From positions 1 to 39,968 of the forward strand of contig CAMVNR010000013.1 of NCBI GenBank assembly GCA_947168905.1: DNA of 39,968 bases, written 5' to 3'. The DNA comes from an uncultured Lachnospiraceae bacterium. Lineage in GTDB: Bacteria > Bacillota > Clostridia > Lachnospirales > Lachnospiraceae. Both the position numbers and the translations under genes were made by a program. Under the pieces are notes generated by a model, which made no database searches, was not told where the DNA came from, and saw only the letters and a list, made by a program, of their open reading frames with translations. Shown piece by piece: positions 26,611 through 35,157 of this stretch (positions within the stretch are counted from its first letter, which is position 1; every line of letters begins with the position of its first letter).

Positions 26611-27267
26611 ATGAATGACAAGCTCAAAAAAATCCTCGGACTTCTGATCCTCGCAGCGCTTGTTGCGGGCTCTGCGGTGATGATTGTTACGAAGCCCTTA
26701 AGGACGCGCAGGCAGATCGAGGAGGGTTTTACCGCGTCGGACATCTCCGCCGGGAAATCCCAGTACCGCACATGCAGCTCGATGGAGGAAATGAACCTGG
26801 AGGCGTTCTTCTCCTATCTTTCATGGCCGCGGACAGCTGTGGGCAACCCGGATCATACGATCCTTCTGCCCTGTGATGTGAATTATTATACAATGGAAGG
26901 CGGTTCCAGAGTGACGGCTTTTACACAGAAGAAAGGCACGGTCATCACGATTCCGGGCAGCGGGCTTCTTCCCGGCGAAGGGTACTTAAGCTACCCGACC
27001 TTTGAGAAGGGCTGGCGTTATACGAAAGCATTTACCGAGAACGGGAAAGATCCGGATGATCATTATTATTATGTAAAACTGTCTGAGCTTGAGGAGGTTT
27101 TTAAGGGGATTCGGACAAATTATGCGAGTATCACCGAAGCCTCCGGGGCGGCGGGAAAGGATCTCAATTATAATGCCGTGAGGCTTATTGACAGGATTTT
27201 TTACCATGAAGGCATTTATTGTTCGCAGGATCTCACGAAATACCCCGTAACAGAATTCGGGAAGTAA
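26611..27267 (+). CDS. Unknown membrane-anchored protein in the GH31 operon
   Basis: 218 residues that I do not recognise. The N-terminus is a single hydrophobic anchor (about residues 8-27) flanked by lysines, without a lipobox. The rest is soluble and mixed, with two to three tryptophans, an EEMNLEAFFSYLSWPRTAVGN segment near 68-90 and a KGTVITIPGSGLLPGEG turn; it is predicted to lie outside the membrane. AGAAAGG precedes the ATG. It sits 73 bp after GH31 and 26 bp before the GPH symporter, so a surface-located accessory role in glycoside uptake is the simplest guess. No close family name is offered. Confidence 0.65.
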   Translation: MNDKLKKILGLLILAALVAGSAVMIVTKPLRTRRQIEEGFTASDISAGKSQYRTCSSMEEMNLEAFFSYLSWPRTAVGNPDHTILLPCDVNYYTMEGGSRVTAFTQKKGTVITIPGSGLLPGEGYLSYPTFEKGWRYTKAFTENGKDPDDHYYYVKLSELEEVFKGIRTNYASITEASGAAGKDLNYNAVRLIDRIFYHEGIYCSQDLTKYPVTEFGK

Positions 27268-27293
27268 ACTCTTAAAAGGAAAGGGAAAACGGT

Positions 27294-28709
27294 ATGGCAG
27301 AACACAGCTTTATTGAGAAAACCAGCGGCATTAAGACGCGGGACAAGATCGGTTATGCGATGGGCGATTTCTCGTCGCTTCTCGTCTTCGGCCTCGTGCA
27401 GTCGGTGCTGCAGAAGTACTACACGGACGTCCTCGGCGTCGGCGTCGTGAGCATTATGATCATGTTCATAGTGGCGCGTGTCTGGGACGCGATCAATGAC
27501 CCGCTGTGGGGCCGCATCATCGACAAGGCACAGACGAAGCCGGACGGGCGGTACCGCAGGTGGCTGAAACTGTTCGCGCTGCCGGTCGCCTTCGGCGCGG
27601 TGCTGATGTTCGTGAAAATTCCGGGACTTTCCCCGACAGGCTACCTGATTTACGCCTATGTGACCTATATCCTTTTCGGCATGCTGTATACCTGTGTCAA
27701 CATTCCGTACGGCTCGCTTGCCCAGGTGATCACCTCTTCCGATAAAGAGCGCTCGACGCTGTCCGTCTTCCGTTCCATCGGCTCGACCTTCGGCGCAATG
27801 CCCGCAATGGCGCTGATCTCGCTCTGCTACGCGAAGGACGAGGCCGGAAACCGTTTTATGTCCTATCCGAAGATCATCATCGGCGTTTCCGTGATCGCGG
27901 TGCTTGCGGCTGTCGGCTTCATCATTACCTACAAATGGACCACCGAGCGTGTGAAGACAGAGCCTGCGAAGGTGCAGAAGGGCCAGACCTGGAAGGTGAT
28001 CAAGACGCTTCTTAAGAGCCGCCCCTTCGTCGCCGTGTGTCTTGCGAGTATGTTCTTCCTCGCTGCGCAGATGTTCGGACAGAGCTATTACAGCTACCTC
28101 TTTGACTACTATTTCAATGCGCCGGGCCTGACGCTTCTTCCGACGGTCTTCCAGTATCTGCCGGTCGCGGTGATCATGCTCTTTGCCACCAGGCTCGGAA
28201 ACCGATTCGGCCGCCGCGAGATCTGCGCCTACGGCATTCTTCTTGCCGGTGTCTGCAACCTCGTTCTGTATCTGATGAATACGCACAATGTCGTCATCTA
28301 CCTCATCGTGCTGCTTCTTTCCGGTATCGGAAATGCCTTCATCTTCCTGCTTGTCTGGGCGCTTGCAAATGACGCGATGGATTATAACGAAGTGAAGTAC
28401 GGGCTGCAGGACAGCGCGACCTCCTACGCATTCTACTCCTTCATGAGAAAGCTCGGCCAGACGATCGCTGCGATCCTTGTGAACGCCGCCCTCCTTCGGA
28501 TCGGTTATTCGGAGAATGTCCTGAATACCGCGAACATCAACGACGCAGCACTTCGCGGCATGTACGCCTACTCCGTGCTGATTCCGGCGGTCCTCTACAT
28601 CCTCGTATTCATCCTGCTGCGTTTTGTCTACCCCTTAGGCAAGAAGCAGGTCGATGAGCTGCAGGTGGAGAAGGAAAAGCTGTACGAAAAAGGAGAACTG
28701 AAGATGTGA
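27294..28709 (+). CDS. GPH-family sugar:cation symporter (MelB-like)
   Basis: 471 residues, about 12 membrane spans. The opening KIGYAMGDFSSLLVFGLVQ and the cation-site loop RVWDAINDPLWGRIIDKAQTKPDGRYRRWL (about 62-91) are diagnostic of the glycoside-pentoside-hexuronide family, as is NIPYGSLAQVIT near 137-148. A hydrophilic central loop sits near 225-235. The gene follows GH31 and the unknown anchored protein and should import the GH31 substrate. Its stop overlaps the next gene's GTG start. It is not close to the symporter at 16120, so the two probably carry different sugars. Confidence 0.92.
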   Translation: MAEHSFIEKTSGIKTRDKIGYAMGDFSSLLVFGLVQSVLQKYYTDVLGVGVVSIMIMFIVARVWDAINDPLWGRIIDKAQTKPDGRYRRWLKLFALPVAFGAVLMFVKIPGLSPTGYLIYAYVTYILFGMLYTCVNIPYGSLAQVITSSDKERSTLSVFRSIGSTFGAMPAMALISLCYAKDEAGNRFMSYPKIIIGVSVIAVLAAVGFIITYKWTTERVKTEPAKVQKGQTWKVIKTLLKSRPFVAVCLASMFFLAAQMFGQSYYSYLFDYYFNAPGLTLLPTVFQYLPVAVIMLFATRLGNRFGRREICAYGILLAGVCNLVLYLMNTHNVVIYLIVLLLSGIGNAFIFLLVWALANDAMDYNEVKYGLQDSATSYAFYSFMRKLGQTIAAILVNAALLRIGYSENVLNTANINDAALRGMYAYSVLIPAVLYILVFILLRFVYPLGKKQVDELQVEKEKLYEKGELKM

Positions 28710-29002
28710 TGACTGCAGCGCAAAGGGAATGGGCGAAGAAAAGGGACGAGCTTCGGATGGCAATGGTCAGCCTCGGTTTTCCCGCGGAGCTTGGCGATGC
28801 GGCTGCACAGCACCTGCAGAGTCCGAAAGCCATGGATCGGATGATTGCCTACCTCGCCTACGAGAAGCCGGCAAAGGTTGAGGTTGTCGTCGATGAAATG
28901 CTCGCGATCCGTTCGGAGATTGACGCCTGGCGTGAGAAAAAAGCGGCGGAAGAAGCCAACCGCCGCTATAATGAATATCTGTATTATCGGAAAGAAGAAT
29001 AA
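28706..29002 (+). CDS. Small helical protein of unknown function, coupled to the GPH symporter
   Basis: 98 residues (97 if the ATG at 28709 is used). It begins with GTG 28706 overlapping the symporter stop (GTGA), after AAGGAG at 28690-28695. The sequence is mostly charged helix: a basic start, a DELRMAMVSLGFPAELGDAA segment, then a Glu/Lys-rich coil and a Tyr-rich tail (NRRYNEYLYYRKEE). There is no membrane span or metal motif. Tight coupling implies a role with the transporter or the sugar pathway, but nothing more can be said. Confidence 0.6.
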   Translation: MMTAAQREWAKKRDELRMAMVSLGFPAELGDAAAQHLQSPKAMDRMIAYLAYEKPAKVEVVVDEMLAIRSEIDAWREKKAAEEANRRYNEYLYYRKEE

Positions 29003-29006
29003 AAAA

Positions 29007-29945
29007 TCAATAGCCAAGCTCCCGGTTGACGATGTGAACCGGGGGCTTTCCTTCGGAAACGAGGGAAAGGTTCCGGAGGGCGACCTGCATCACGCTTTCG
29101 TAGTTCACGCCCGCCCGGTAGCCTCCGGAGATGTGCGGCGTCAGATAGACGCGCGGTGCAGTCCATAAAGGATGGCCCTTCGGGAGCGGCTCCGGGTCCA
29201 TTACGTCGAGGCAGGCGGCCCTGAGATGACCTTCTGCCATGACAGAAAGAAGATCGTCCGTCACAATCGAATTGCCGCGGCCGGTATTCAGGAGGATAGC
29301 GTCTTTTTTCATCAGGAGAAGGCGGCGGCGGTCAAACATGCCCTGAACCTCGGATGTGCCGGGAAGAGACAGGGCAACCACGTCCATTTCTGGAAGCAGT
29401 GCATCCATTTCATTCACGGTGACAAGTTCGGTCACAAAGTCCGGCTTGTCGTGAACGGAGCGCCGCACGCCGTAAACTTCGGCGCCGAGCGCGTGCATTT
29501 TCTCAAGGTAGGAAGTCCCGATCGCGCCCATGCCGACAGAGAGCACCTTCGATCCGGGAATGCGCTTAATGTCATGCAGAAGCTCCCAGGCCTGCGCTTT
29601 CTGGATTTCCATATATTCGGGCATCCGGCGCATGGCCATCAGCGTCGTTGTGAGCATATGCTCCGCAATATTGTCACCGTACGCGCCGTAGGCATTCATC
29701 AGCCTGATTTCTTCCGGAAGCCAGGAAAAACCGTTCGCGCCGGCGCTGAAAAGCTGGACATAACGAAGACGCGGCATTTTCAGAAGGAGCTCCCGGCTGA
29801 TGCCGCCCGCGATATACTCCGCCTCCCGGAGGACTTCGTCGGGAAGATCGGTCCCTTTCTCCGAAAAGCTGATTTCGCAGCCCGGGATTTCCCGGAAGCG
29901 GCGGATGGTTTCTGCGGTATGATTTCCAAGAACGATCACCTTCAT
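29007..29945 (-). CDS. D-2-hydroxyacid dehydrogenase, NAD(P)-dependent
   Basis: 312 residues of the D-isomer-specific 2-hydroxyacid dehydrogenase family. The Rossmann nucleotide motif is VGMGAIGTSYLEKMHALGAEVYG (about 137-159), and the catalytic triad is visible as Arg223 in NTGRG, Glu252 in DPEP and His271 in LTPHISGG. The substrate-binding N-terminal domain includes FSAGANGF (66-73). It resembles GhrA/SerA-like reductases that act on glyoxylate, hydroxypyruvate or keto acids. GGAGG precedes the ATG. It lies 50 bp after pepT on the same strand and is probably co-transcribed. Its end is only 4 bp from the convergent small gene. Confidence 0.9.
   Translation of the reverse strand: MKVIVLGNHTAETIRRFREIPGCEISFSEKGTDLPDEVLREAEYIAGGISRELLLKMPRLRYVQLFSAGANGFSWLPEEIRLMNAYGAYGDNIAEHMLTTTLMAMRRMPEYMEIQKAQAWELLHDIKRIPGSKVLSVGMGAIGTSYLEKMHALGAEVYGVRRSVHDKPDFVTELVTVNEMDALLPEMDVVALSLPGTSEVQGMFDRRRLLLMKKDAILLNTGRGNSIVTDDLLSVMAEGHLRAACLDVMDPEPLPKGHPLWTAPRVYLTPHISGGYRAGVNYESVMQVALRNLSLVSEGKPPVHIVNRELGY
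29016..29048. terminator. Terminator-like hairpin inside the 3' end of the dehydrogenase gene
   Basis: AAGCTCCCGGTT (29016-29027) and AACCGGGGGCTT (29037-29048) form a 12-bp stem with one G-T pair. TTTCC follows on the plus strand and TTTTTTA about 9 nt later on the minus strand. It can end both convergent operons. Confidence 0.45.
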
Positions 29946-29995
29946 TTTTGCACCTCCTATGCTGCTGATCAGATGAAAAACGGTATCCTTTGTTC

Positions 29996-31228
29996 TTACA
30001 GGCTGAGCTTTCCGTAGCGCTCTGCGATCCGTACAAGAAGCTGTACGCAGAGATCCATTTCCTCCGCGCAGGCGTATTCAAACCGGCCGTGGCAGTTGTG
30101 GCCGCCGGTTCCGAGATTCGGGCAGGGAAGGCCCATGAAGGATAGCCGGCTTCCGTCCGTACCGCCGCGTACCGGGACGCTTACCGGCGTACCGCCAAGC
30201 GCCTTTACTTCTTCGTGCGCGATGTCGATCAGGTGGCGGTGCGGCAGGACCTGCTCCGCCATATTGCGGTAGCTGTCGATGATCCGGACATCCGCGGTGC
30301 CATTGCCGTATTTGGCTGAGAGCCAGGCCGCGGCTTCCCGGACGATTCTTTTCTTGTCTTCAAGCTTTTCTGCGTCGTGATCCCGGAGGATATAATAAAG
30401 TTCTGCGTGCTCTTCACTGCCGGAGATGCCGGTCAGATGAAAAAATCCCTCTCTGCCCTCCGTGTGCTCCGGCCGCATGGCTTCCGGGAGCAGGCGGTCG
30501 AATTCGGCGGCTATTCTCGCGGCGTTAATCATCTTGTTTTTCGCCGAGCCCGGATGAATGCTCCGTCCGGTGATCGTGACTACCGCCGAGGCCGCATTGA
30601 AGGTCTCGTATTCCACTTCTCCGAAAGCGCCGCCGTCGACTGTATAGGCGTAGTCCGCGCCGAAATACGGGACATTGAAGTGGTCCGCGCCGCGGCCGAT
30701 TTCTTCGTCCGGCGTAAAGCCGATTTTGATCGTTCCGTGCAGCACTTCCGGATGATCCCGGAAGTACTCAGCCATCGTCAGAATATCCGCGATGCCGGCC
30801 TTGTCGTCCGCTCCGAGAAGGGTCGTGCCGTCCGTTACAACCAGGTCCTTTCCGATATAGTTCAGAAGCTCCGGATAGTCCGAAGGCGAAAGAACGATCT
30901 GTTTCTCCTCATTCAGAAGAATATCTCCGCCCGGATAGTTTTCGACAATTCTCGGACGGATATTTTCCCAGGGCACCACATCGACGACATCCATATGGGC
31001 GATAAAGCCGATCACTTTTCCCTGCCAGTTGGGAATATTCGCGGGGATCGTCCCATAGACATAACTGTTTTCATCCATTACGGCGTCCGTAATCCCGAGG
31101 CCTTTCATCTCCGAAACGAGTGCTTTGGCAAATTCGGTCTGCGCAGGCGTGCTGGGGCAGTTTTCGGAAGCTTCGTCGGAAGCCGTCGGATACCGGGTGT
31201 ATTTCAAAAGGCGTTCATATGCTCGCAT
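29996..31228 (-). CDS. pepT: Peptidase T (tripeptide aminopeptidase)
   Basis: 410 residues, the usual PepT length, M20B metallopeptidase family. Zinc ligands and catalytic residues are in place: FIAHMDVVD (His78, Asp80), the bridging Asp141 in LLGADDKAGIAD, TPDEEIGRGADHF (Glu175/Glu176), the AYTVDGG segment and the RGGTDGSRLSFMGLPCPNLGTGGHNCHGRFEY C-terminal block with the last histidines. It removes the N-terminal residue from tripeptides in the cytoplasm. GGAGGA lies before the ATG and a near-consensus promoter is upstream. The hydroxyacid dehydrogenase gene follows. Confidence 0.95.
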   Translation of the reverse strand: MRAYERLLKYTRYPTASDEASENCPSTPAQTEFAKALVSEMKGLGITDAVMDENSYVYGTIPANIPNWQGKVIGFIAHMDVVDVVPWENIRPRIVENYPGGDILLNEEKQIVLSPSDYPELLNYIGKDLVVTDGTTLLGADDKAGIADILTMAEYFRDHPEVLHGTIKIGFTPDEEIGRGADHFNVPYFGADYAYTVDGGAFGEVEYETFNAASAVVTITGRSIHPGSAKNKMINAARIAAEFDRLLPEAMRPEHTEGREGFFHLTGISGSEEHAELYYILRDHDAEKLEDKKRIVREAAAWLSAKYGNGTADVRIIDSYRNMAEQVLPHRHLIDIAHEEVKALGGTPVSVPVRGGTDGSRLSFMGLPCPNLGTGGHNCHGRFEYACAEEMDLCVQLLVRIAERYGKLSL

Positions 31229-31257
31229 GTAATTTTCCTCCAGGTTTCATTGCCATG

Positions 31258-31286
31258 ATTATAGACGAAACGGGGGAAGGTTTCAA
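31258..31286 (-). promoter_or_regulatory. Promoter of pepT
   Basis: On the minus strand TTGAAA (31286-31281), 17-nt spacer, TATAAT (31263-31258), about 30 nt before the pepT start. Confidence 0.75.
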
Positions 31287-31397
31287 TAGGTTTTCCCCAC
31301 CCGACAGCATTTCAGAATGATGCCATTAGTGTAAATATACGGATACTCCCCGAAAAACAGCCGGTCTGAAAAATTAGCACTTCCACTTCGAATGTGC

Positions 31398-31426
31398 TTG
31401 CTTTTTTGCCTGTGTGATAGTATAAT
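31398..31426 (+). promoter_or_regulatory. Promoter of gap
   Basis: TTGCTT (31398-31403), 17-nt spacer, consensus TATAAT (31421-31426). The leader to the gap start is about 60 nt and ends in AGGAGGAAC. Confidence 0.8.
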
Positions 31427-31492
31427 ATTTCCAAAGGGTGTTGTTAAACAATTATCAAACATCTCACACTATATTCTAGGAGGAACAATCCA

Positions 31493-32530
31493 ATGGCTGT
31501 TAAAGTTGCGATCAACGGATTCGGTCGTATCGGACGCTTAGCGTTCAGACAGATGTTCAATGCAGAAGGCTATGAAATCGTTGCCATCAACGATCTGACA
31601 AAGCCCTCCATGCTGGCTCACCTTTTAAAGTATGATACCGCTCAGGGCGGATACTGCGGCAAGATCGGCGAAGGCCTTCACACTGTTGAGGCTGATGACG
31701 AAGCCAATACCATCACCGTTGATGGAAAGACCCTGAAAATCTATGCAGAGAAAGACGCTGTGAACTGCCCGTGGGGCGAGCTTGGTGTTGACGTTGTTCT
31801 GGAGTGCACCGGCTTCTATACCTCCAAGGCGAAATCTCAGGCTCATATCGATGCAGGCGCTAAGAAGGTTGTTATCTCTGCTCCGGCCGGCAATGACCTT
31901 CCCACGATCGTATTCAGCGTAAATGAGAATACTCTGACCCCTGAAGATACCATTATTTCCGCAGCAAGCTGCACCACCAACTGCCTTGCTCCGATGGCAA
32001 AGGCTCTGAATGACTACGCTCCGATCCAGAGCGGCATCATGAGCACCATCCACGCTTATACCGGCGACCAGATGATCCTGGACGGCCCGCATCGTAAGGG
32101 CGACCTTCGCCGTGCACGTGCAGGCGCTGCCAACATCGTTCCGAACTCTACCGGCGCTGCAAAGGCAATCGGCCTTGTTATTCCTGAACTGAACGGCAAG
32201 CTCATCGGCTCTGCTCAGCGTGTACCGGTTCCGACCGGCTCCACCACCATCCTGACCGCTGTTGTCAAGGGCGCAGACGTAACCAAGGAAGGCATCAACG
32301 CCGCTATGAAGGCAGCTGCTTCCGAGTCTTACGGCTACAACGAAGATCCGATCGTTTCTTCCGATGTTATCGGCATGCGTTACGGCTCTCTGTTCGATGC
32401 TACCCAGACCATGGTTGCAAAGATCGCTGACGATCTGTACGAGGTTCAGGTTGTTTCGTGGTACGACAACGAGAACTCCTACACCAGCCAGATGGTAAGA
32501 ACGATCAAGTACTTTGCGGAACTGCAGTGA
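31493..32530 (+). CDS. gap: Glyceraldehyde-3-phosphate dehydrogenase, type I
   Basis: 345 residues. NAD-binding NGFGRIGR (8-15), the catalytic Cys160 in [12 protein letters not shown] and His187 in [10 protein letters not shown], then the [20 protein letters not shown] block and the C-terminal [15 protein letters not shown]. It oxidises glyceraldehyde-3-phosphate to 1,3-bisphosphoglycerate in glycolysis. Codon choice differs from most neighbours: many GCT and GTT codons where surrounding genes prefer GCG and GTC, as expected for very high expression. AGGAGGAACAATCCA precedes the ATG. The gene is followed, directly at its stop codon, by the hairpin-repeat element, then pgk and tpiA. Confidence 0.98.
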   Translation: MAVKVAINGFGRIGRLAFRQMFNAEGYEIVAINDLTKPSMLAHLLKYDTAQGGYCGKIGEGLHTVEADDEANTITVDGKTLKIYAEKDAVNCPWGELGVDVVLECTGFYTSKAKSQAHIDAGAKKVVISAPAGNDLPTIVFSVNENTLTPEDTIISAASCTTNCLAPMAKALNDYAPIQSGIMSTIHAYTGDQMILDGPHRKGDLRRARAGAANIVPNSTGAAKAIGLVIPELNGKLIGSAQRVPVPTGSTTILTAVVKGADVTKEGINAAMKAAASESYGYNEDPIVSSDVIGMRYGSLFDATQTMVAKIADDLYEVQVVSWYDNENSYTSQMVRTIKYFAELQ

Positions 32531-32829
32531 GCAAAATAGGGCAAAAATCATACTTGTATGATTTTTGATATATTTTGCGAACGCAAGCGAATGAGTAACG
32601 AAGGACGATAGTCCGGAGTTACGAATTCGGTCGATTGCGGGAGCACGAAGTGCGGAGCAATCGGCAGTTCCTGCTTGCATAAGCAATGAGGAAAATACAG
32701 GGATGGCCGTGCTCGCACGGACAGAACTGTATTTGACGAATGCCAGACATGAGCAGCGAAGCTGCGAAGGTCGAGCAAAGTAGGGTGAAAATCATACTTG
32801 TATGATTTTCGGCATATTTTGCGAACGCA
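32529..32829 (+). repeat. Multi-hairpin intergenic element bounded by two 57-bp hairpin repeats
   Basis: The left unit (32529-32585) and right unit (32773-32829) match at 51 of 57 positions. Each is a nested hairpin: outer arms GCAAAATA / TATTTTGC, a 3x3 internal loop, inner arms ending ATCATAC-TT-GTATGAT. One inner pair is A-T on the left and G-C on the right, a compensatory change. Between them are further hairpins: 32588-32629 (stems CGAAT, GTAAC and GGAC with symmetric GA/GA and GAA/GGA loops), 32632-32663 (CGATTGC, GCAC, GAA loop), 32693-32735 (AAATACAG arms enclosing CCGTG-CTCG-CACGG), and 32753-32765 (GCAGC-GAA-GCTGC). No open frame is credible. The first unit begins inside the gap stop codon. 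Confidence 0.75.
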
Positions 32830-32854
32830 GTTACGCATATATCAGAAACCCACC

Positions 32855-32887
32855 GAGGGTCCGGTCCGGAGGACCGGACCCTCTTTT
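32855..32887 (+). terminator. Strong hairpin with T4 just before pgk
   Basis: GAGGGTCCGGTCC (32855-32867) and GGACCGGACCCTC (32871-32883) are a perfect 13-bp stem with a 3-nt loop, followed by TTTT. It ends 27 nt before the pgk ATG, with the pgk ribosome site in between and no clear promoter after it, so it is a partial terminator or attenuator within the glycolytic operon. Confidence 0.7.
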
Positions 32888-32914
32888 AAATCATACAGAA
32901 AAAGGAGAATCCAC

Positions 32915-34138
32915 ATGTTAAACAAGAAAACTGTTGAGGATCTGAAGGACCTTAACGGCAAGAGAGTCCTGGTTCGCTGCGACTTCAATGTACCGCTTAA
33001 GAATGGTGAAATCACTGACGAGACCCGTATCGTTGCAGCACTTCCGACGATCTGTAAGCTGATCGAAGAAGGCGCAAAGGTTATCCTTTGCTCTCACCTC
33101 GGCAAGGTCAAGGAAGGCCCGAATGAGAAGGAATCCCTTGCTCCTGTTGCAAAGCGTCTTTCCGAGAAGCTCGGCAAGGAAGTCGTATTCGTTCCTGATT
33201 ACAATGTAACCGGCGAAGCGGCGACAGCAGCGGTTGCAGCAATGCAGCCCGGCGATGTCGTTCTTCTTCAGAATACCCGTTTCCGCGGCAAAGAAGAGAC
33301 CAAGAACGGCGAAGAGTTCAGTAAGGAACTTGCTGATCTTGCTGATGACTATGTATGCGACGCTTTCGGTTCCTCTCACCGTGCGCACGCTTCTGTTGAA
33401 GGCGTAACGAAGTTCATCACCGCGAAGGGCGGCACGAATGCAGTCGGCTATCTGATGCAGAAGGAAATCGACTTCCTCGGCAATGCTGTTGAGAATCCGG
33501 TTCGTCCCTTCGTTGCCATCCTCGGCGGCGCAAAGGTTGCTGACAAGCTGAATGTTATCAACAACCTCCTGGAGAAGTGCGACACCCTCATTATCGGCGG
33601 CGGTATGGCTTATACCTTCCTGAAGGCAAAGGGCTACGAAGTCGGCAAGTCGCTTCTCGACGAAGAGAAGGTTGAATACTGCGCAGATATGATCAAGAAG
33701 GCCGAAGAACTCGGCAAGCAGCTGCTTCTGCCGGTGGATACGGTTGTTACCGATCATTTCCCGGATCCGATCGACGCCGAGATCGCCATCGAAGTTGTTG
33801 ACGCGGACAAGATTCCGGCTGACAAGATGGGCATGGATATCGGACCGAAGACCCGCGAGTGCTATGCAGCAGCTGTGAAGAATGCGAAGACCGTTGTCTG
33901 GAACGGACCGATGGGCGTATTCGAGAACCCGACCCTTGCAGCCGGCACGATCGCTGTTGCGAAGGCTCTTTCCGAGACCGATGCTACGACCATCATCGGC
34001 GGCGGCGACTCTGCGGCAGCTGTCAACCAGCTCGGTTTTGCAGACAAGATGAGCCACATCTCTACGGGCGGCGGCGCTTCCCTTGAATTCCTTGAGGGCA
34101 AGGAGCTTCCGGGCGTTGTAGCAGCGGACGACAAATAA
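32915..34138 (+). CDS. pgk: Phosphoglycerate kinase
   Basis: 407 residues from ATG 32915, right after AAAGGAG (32901-32907). A longer frame from 32798 is rejected, since it would run through the hairpin element and terminator. Family markers are [20 protein letters not shown] (substrate-binding Arg and Asp), [31 protein letters not shown], the [13 protein letters not shown] hinge, [11 protein letters not shown] and the nucleotide-loop [13 protein letters not shown]. It transfers phosphate from 1,3-bisphosphoglycerate to ADP. Between gap and this gene lie the repeat element and a terminator-like hairpin, so its level may differ from gap. tpiA follows after 62 bp. Confidence 0.98.
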   Translation: MLNKKTVEDLKDLNGKRVLVRCDFNVPLKNGEITDETRIVAALPTICKLIEEGAKVILCSHLGKVKEGPNEKESLAPVAKRLSEKLGKEVVFVPDYNVTGEAATAAVAAMQPGDVVLLQNTRFRGKEETKNGEEFSKELADLADDYVCDAFGSSHRAHASVEGVTKFITAKGGTNAVGYLMQKEIDFLGNAVENPVRPFVAILGGAKVADKLNVINNLLEKCDTLIIGGGMAYTFLKAKGYEVGKSLLDEEKVEYCADMIKKAEELGKQLLLPVDTVVTDHFPDPIDAEIAIEVVDADKIPADKMGMDIGPKTRECYAAAVKNAKTVVWNGPMGVFENPTLAAGTIAVAKALSETDATTIIGGGDSAAAVNQLGFADKMSHISTGGGASLEFLEGKELPGVVAADDK

Positions 34139-34200
34139 TTAAAGCGTGATGGGGGCCCGAGAAATCCCATCCGTATTCGAAAATAAGGAGTAACGATACT

Positions 34201-34944
34201 ATGCGTAAAAAAATCGTAGCGGGCAACTGGAAAATGAATATGACCCCCACAGAGGCGGTTGCTCTTTGTGAAACCCTGAAGCCGCTGGTGGCCTCTTCCG
34301 AAGCGGACGTGGTTTTCTGCGTACCGGCAATTGATATCTGCCCGGTGGTGGAAGCCGTCAAGGGAACGAATATCGCAGTCGGCGCTGAGAACCTTTACTA
34401 TGAAGACAAGGGCGCTTATACCGGAGAGATCTCCGCGGACATGATCCTCGATGCCGGCGCAAAGTACGTCATCATCGGCCATTCCGAGAGAAGAGATTAC
34501 TTCAAGGAGACCGACGCGATCATCAACAAGAAGGTCCTGAAGGCTCTTGAAAAAGGCCTGATCCCGATCGTCTGCTGCGGCGAAACCCTCGAGCAGCGCG
34601 AGCAGGGCATTACGATCGACTGGGTCCGCATGCAGATCAAGATTGCGTTCCAGGGCGTTTCCTCGGAAGCGGCAAAGGGCATGGTGATTGCCTATGAGCC
34701 GATCTGGGCGATCGGAACCGGCGTGACCGCGACGACCGAACAGGCACAGGAAGTCTGCAAGGCGATCCGTGACGTCATCTGCGAAGTTTACGGCACCGAT
34801 ACCGCGGAAGCCATCCGTATCCAGTACGGCGGCTCCGTGAATGCCAAGAATGCGGCAGAGCTTTTCGCTCAGCCCGACATCGACGGCGGCCTTGTCGGCG
34901 GTGCTTCCCTGAAGGCAGACTTCGGCGTTATTGCAACAGCATAA
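34201..34944 (+). CDS. tpiA: Triosephosphate isomerase
   Basis: 247 residues with the full active site: Lys11 in AGNWKMN, His94 in IIGHSERR, Glu166 in [11 protein letters not shown], the phosphate-gripper loop IGTG and the C-terminal [11 protein letters not shown] and [10 protein letters not shown]. It interconverts dihydroxyacetone phosphate and glyceraldehyde-3-phosphate. ATAAGGAG (within 34183-34192) precedes the ATG. It is the last glycolytic gene here; the usual followers gpmI and eno are absent, and a terminator comes next. Confidence 0.98.
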   Translation: MRKKIVAGNWKMNMTPTEAVALCETLKPLVASSEADVVFCVPAIDICPVVEAVKGTNIAVGAENLYYEDKGAYTGEISADMILDAGAKYVIIGHSERRDYFKETDAIINKKVLKALEKGLIPIVCCGETLEQREQGITIDWVRMQIKIAFQGVSSEAAKGMVIAYEPIWAIGTGVTATTEQAQEVCKAIRDVICEVYGTDTAEAIRIQYGGSVNAKNAAELFAQPDIDGGLVGGASLKADFGVIATA

Positions 34945-34963
34945 ACAGCCATTATTACATCAA

Positions 34964-35004
34964 AGGTGCCGGTACCCTTTTCGGGAATACCGGCACCTGT
35001 TTTT
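34964..35004 (+). terminator. Terminator after tpiA
   Basis: AGGTGCCGGTA (34964-34974) pairs with TACCGGCACCT (34988-34998), followed by GTTTTT. Confidence 0.85.
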
Positions 35005-35157
35005 GCAATTCACGGGGGAAGTTTCCGCATACAGGATGCCCGAGGGCACTGCCGCAAGAACGGTCCGTCGGAAAAGGGATGGAACGGCCCGGATGACAGC
35101 AGCGGATCGTGTGCGGCGGCGCATAAATCTCCGGGATGAGGGAGCGAAAGGAAAAAG

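Noticed and set aside
32529..32829. The two 57-bp repeats as a small CRISPR array
   Set aside because: Only two copies, a 187-bp structured interval instead of a spacer, and no cas genes.
32798..32914. A 39-codon N-terminal extension of pgk
   Set aside because: It would translate through the repeat element and terminator hairpin; ATG 32915 has a strong ribosome site and gives the normal PGK start.
35005..35157. A possible cobalamin-type riboswitch before the FAD oxidoreductase
   Set aside because: The CAGGATGCCC stretch is only a weak match and the conserved B12-box and core junction are absent.
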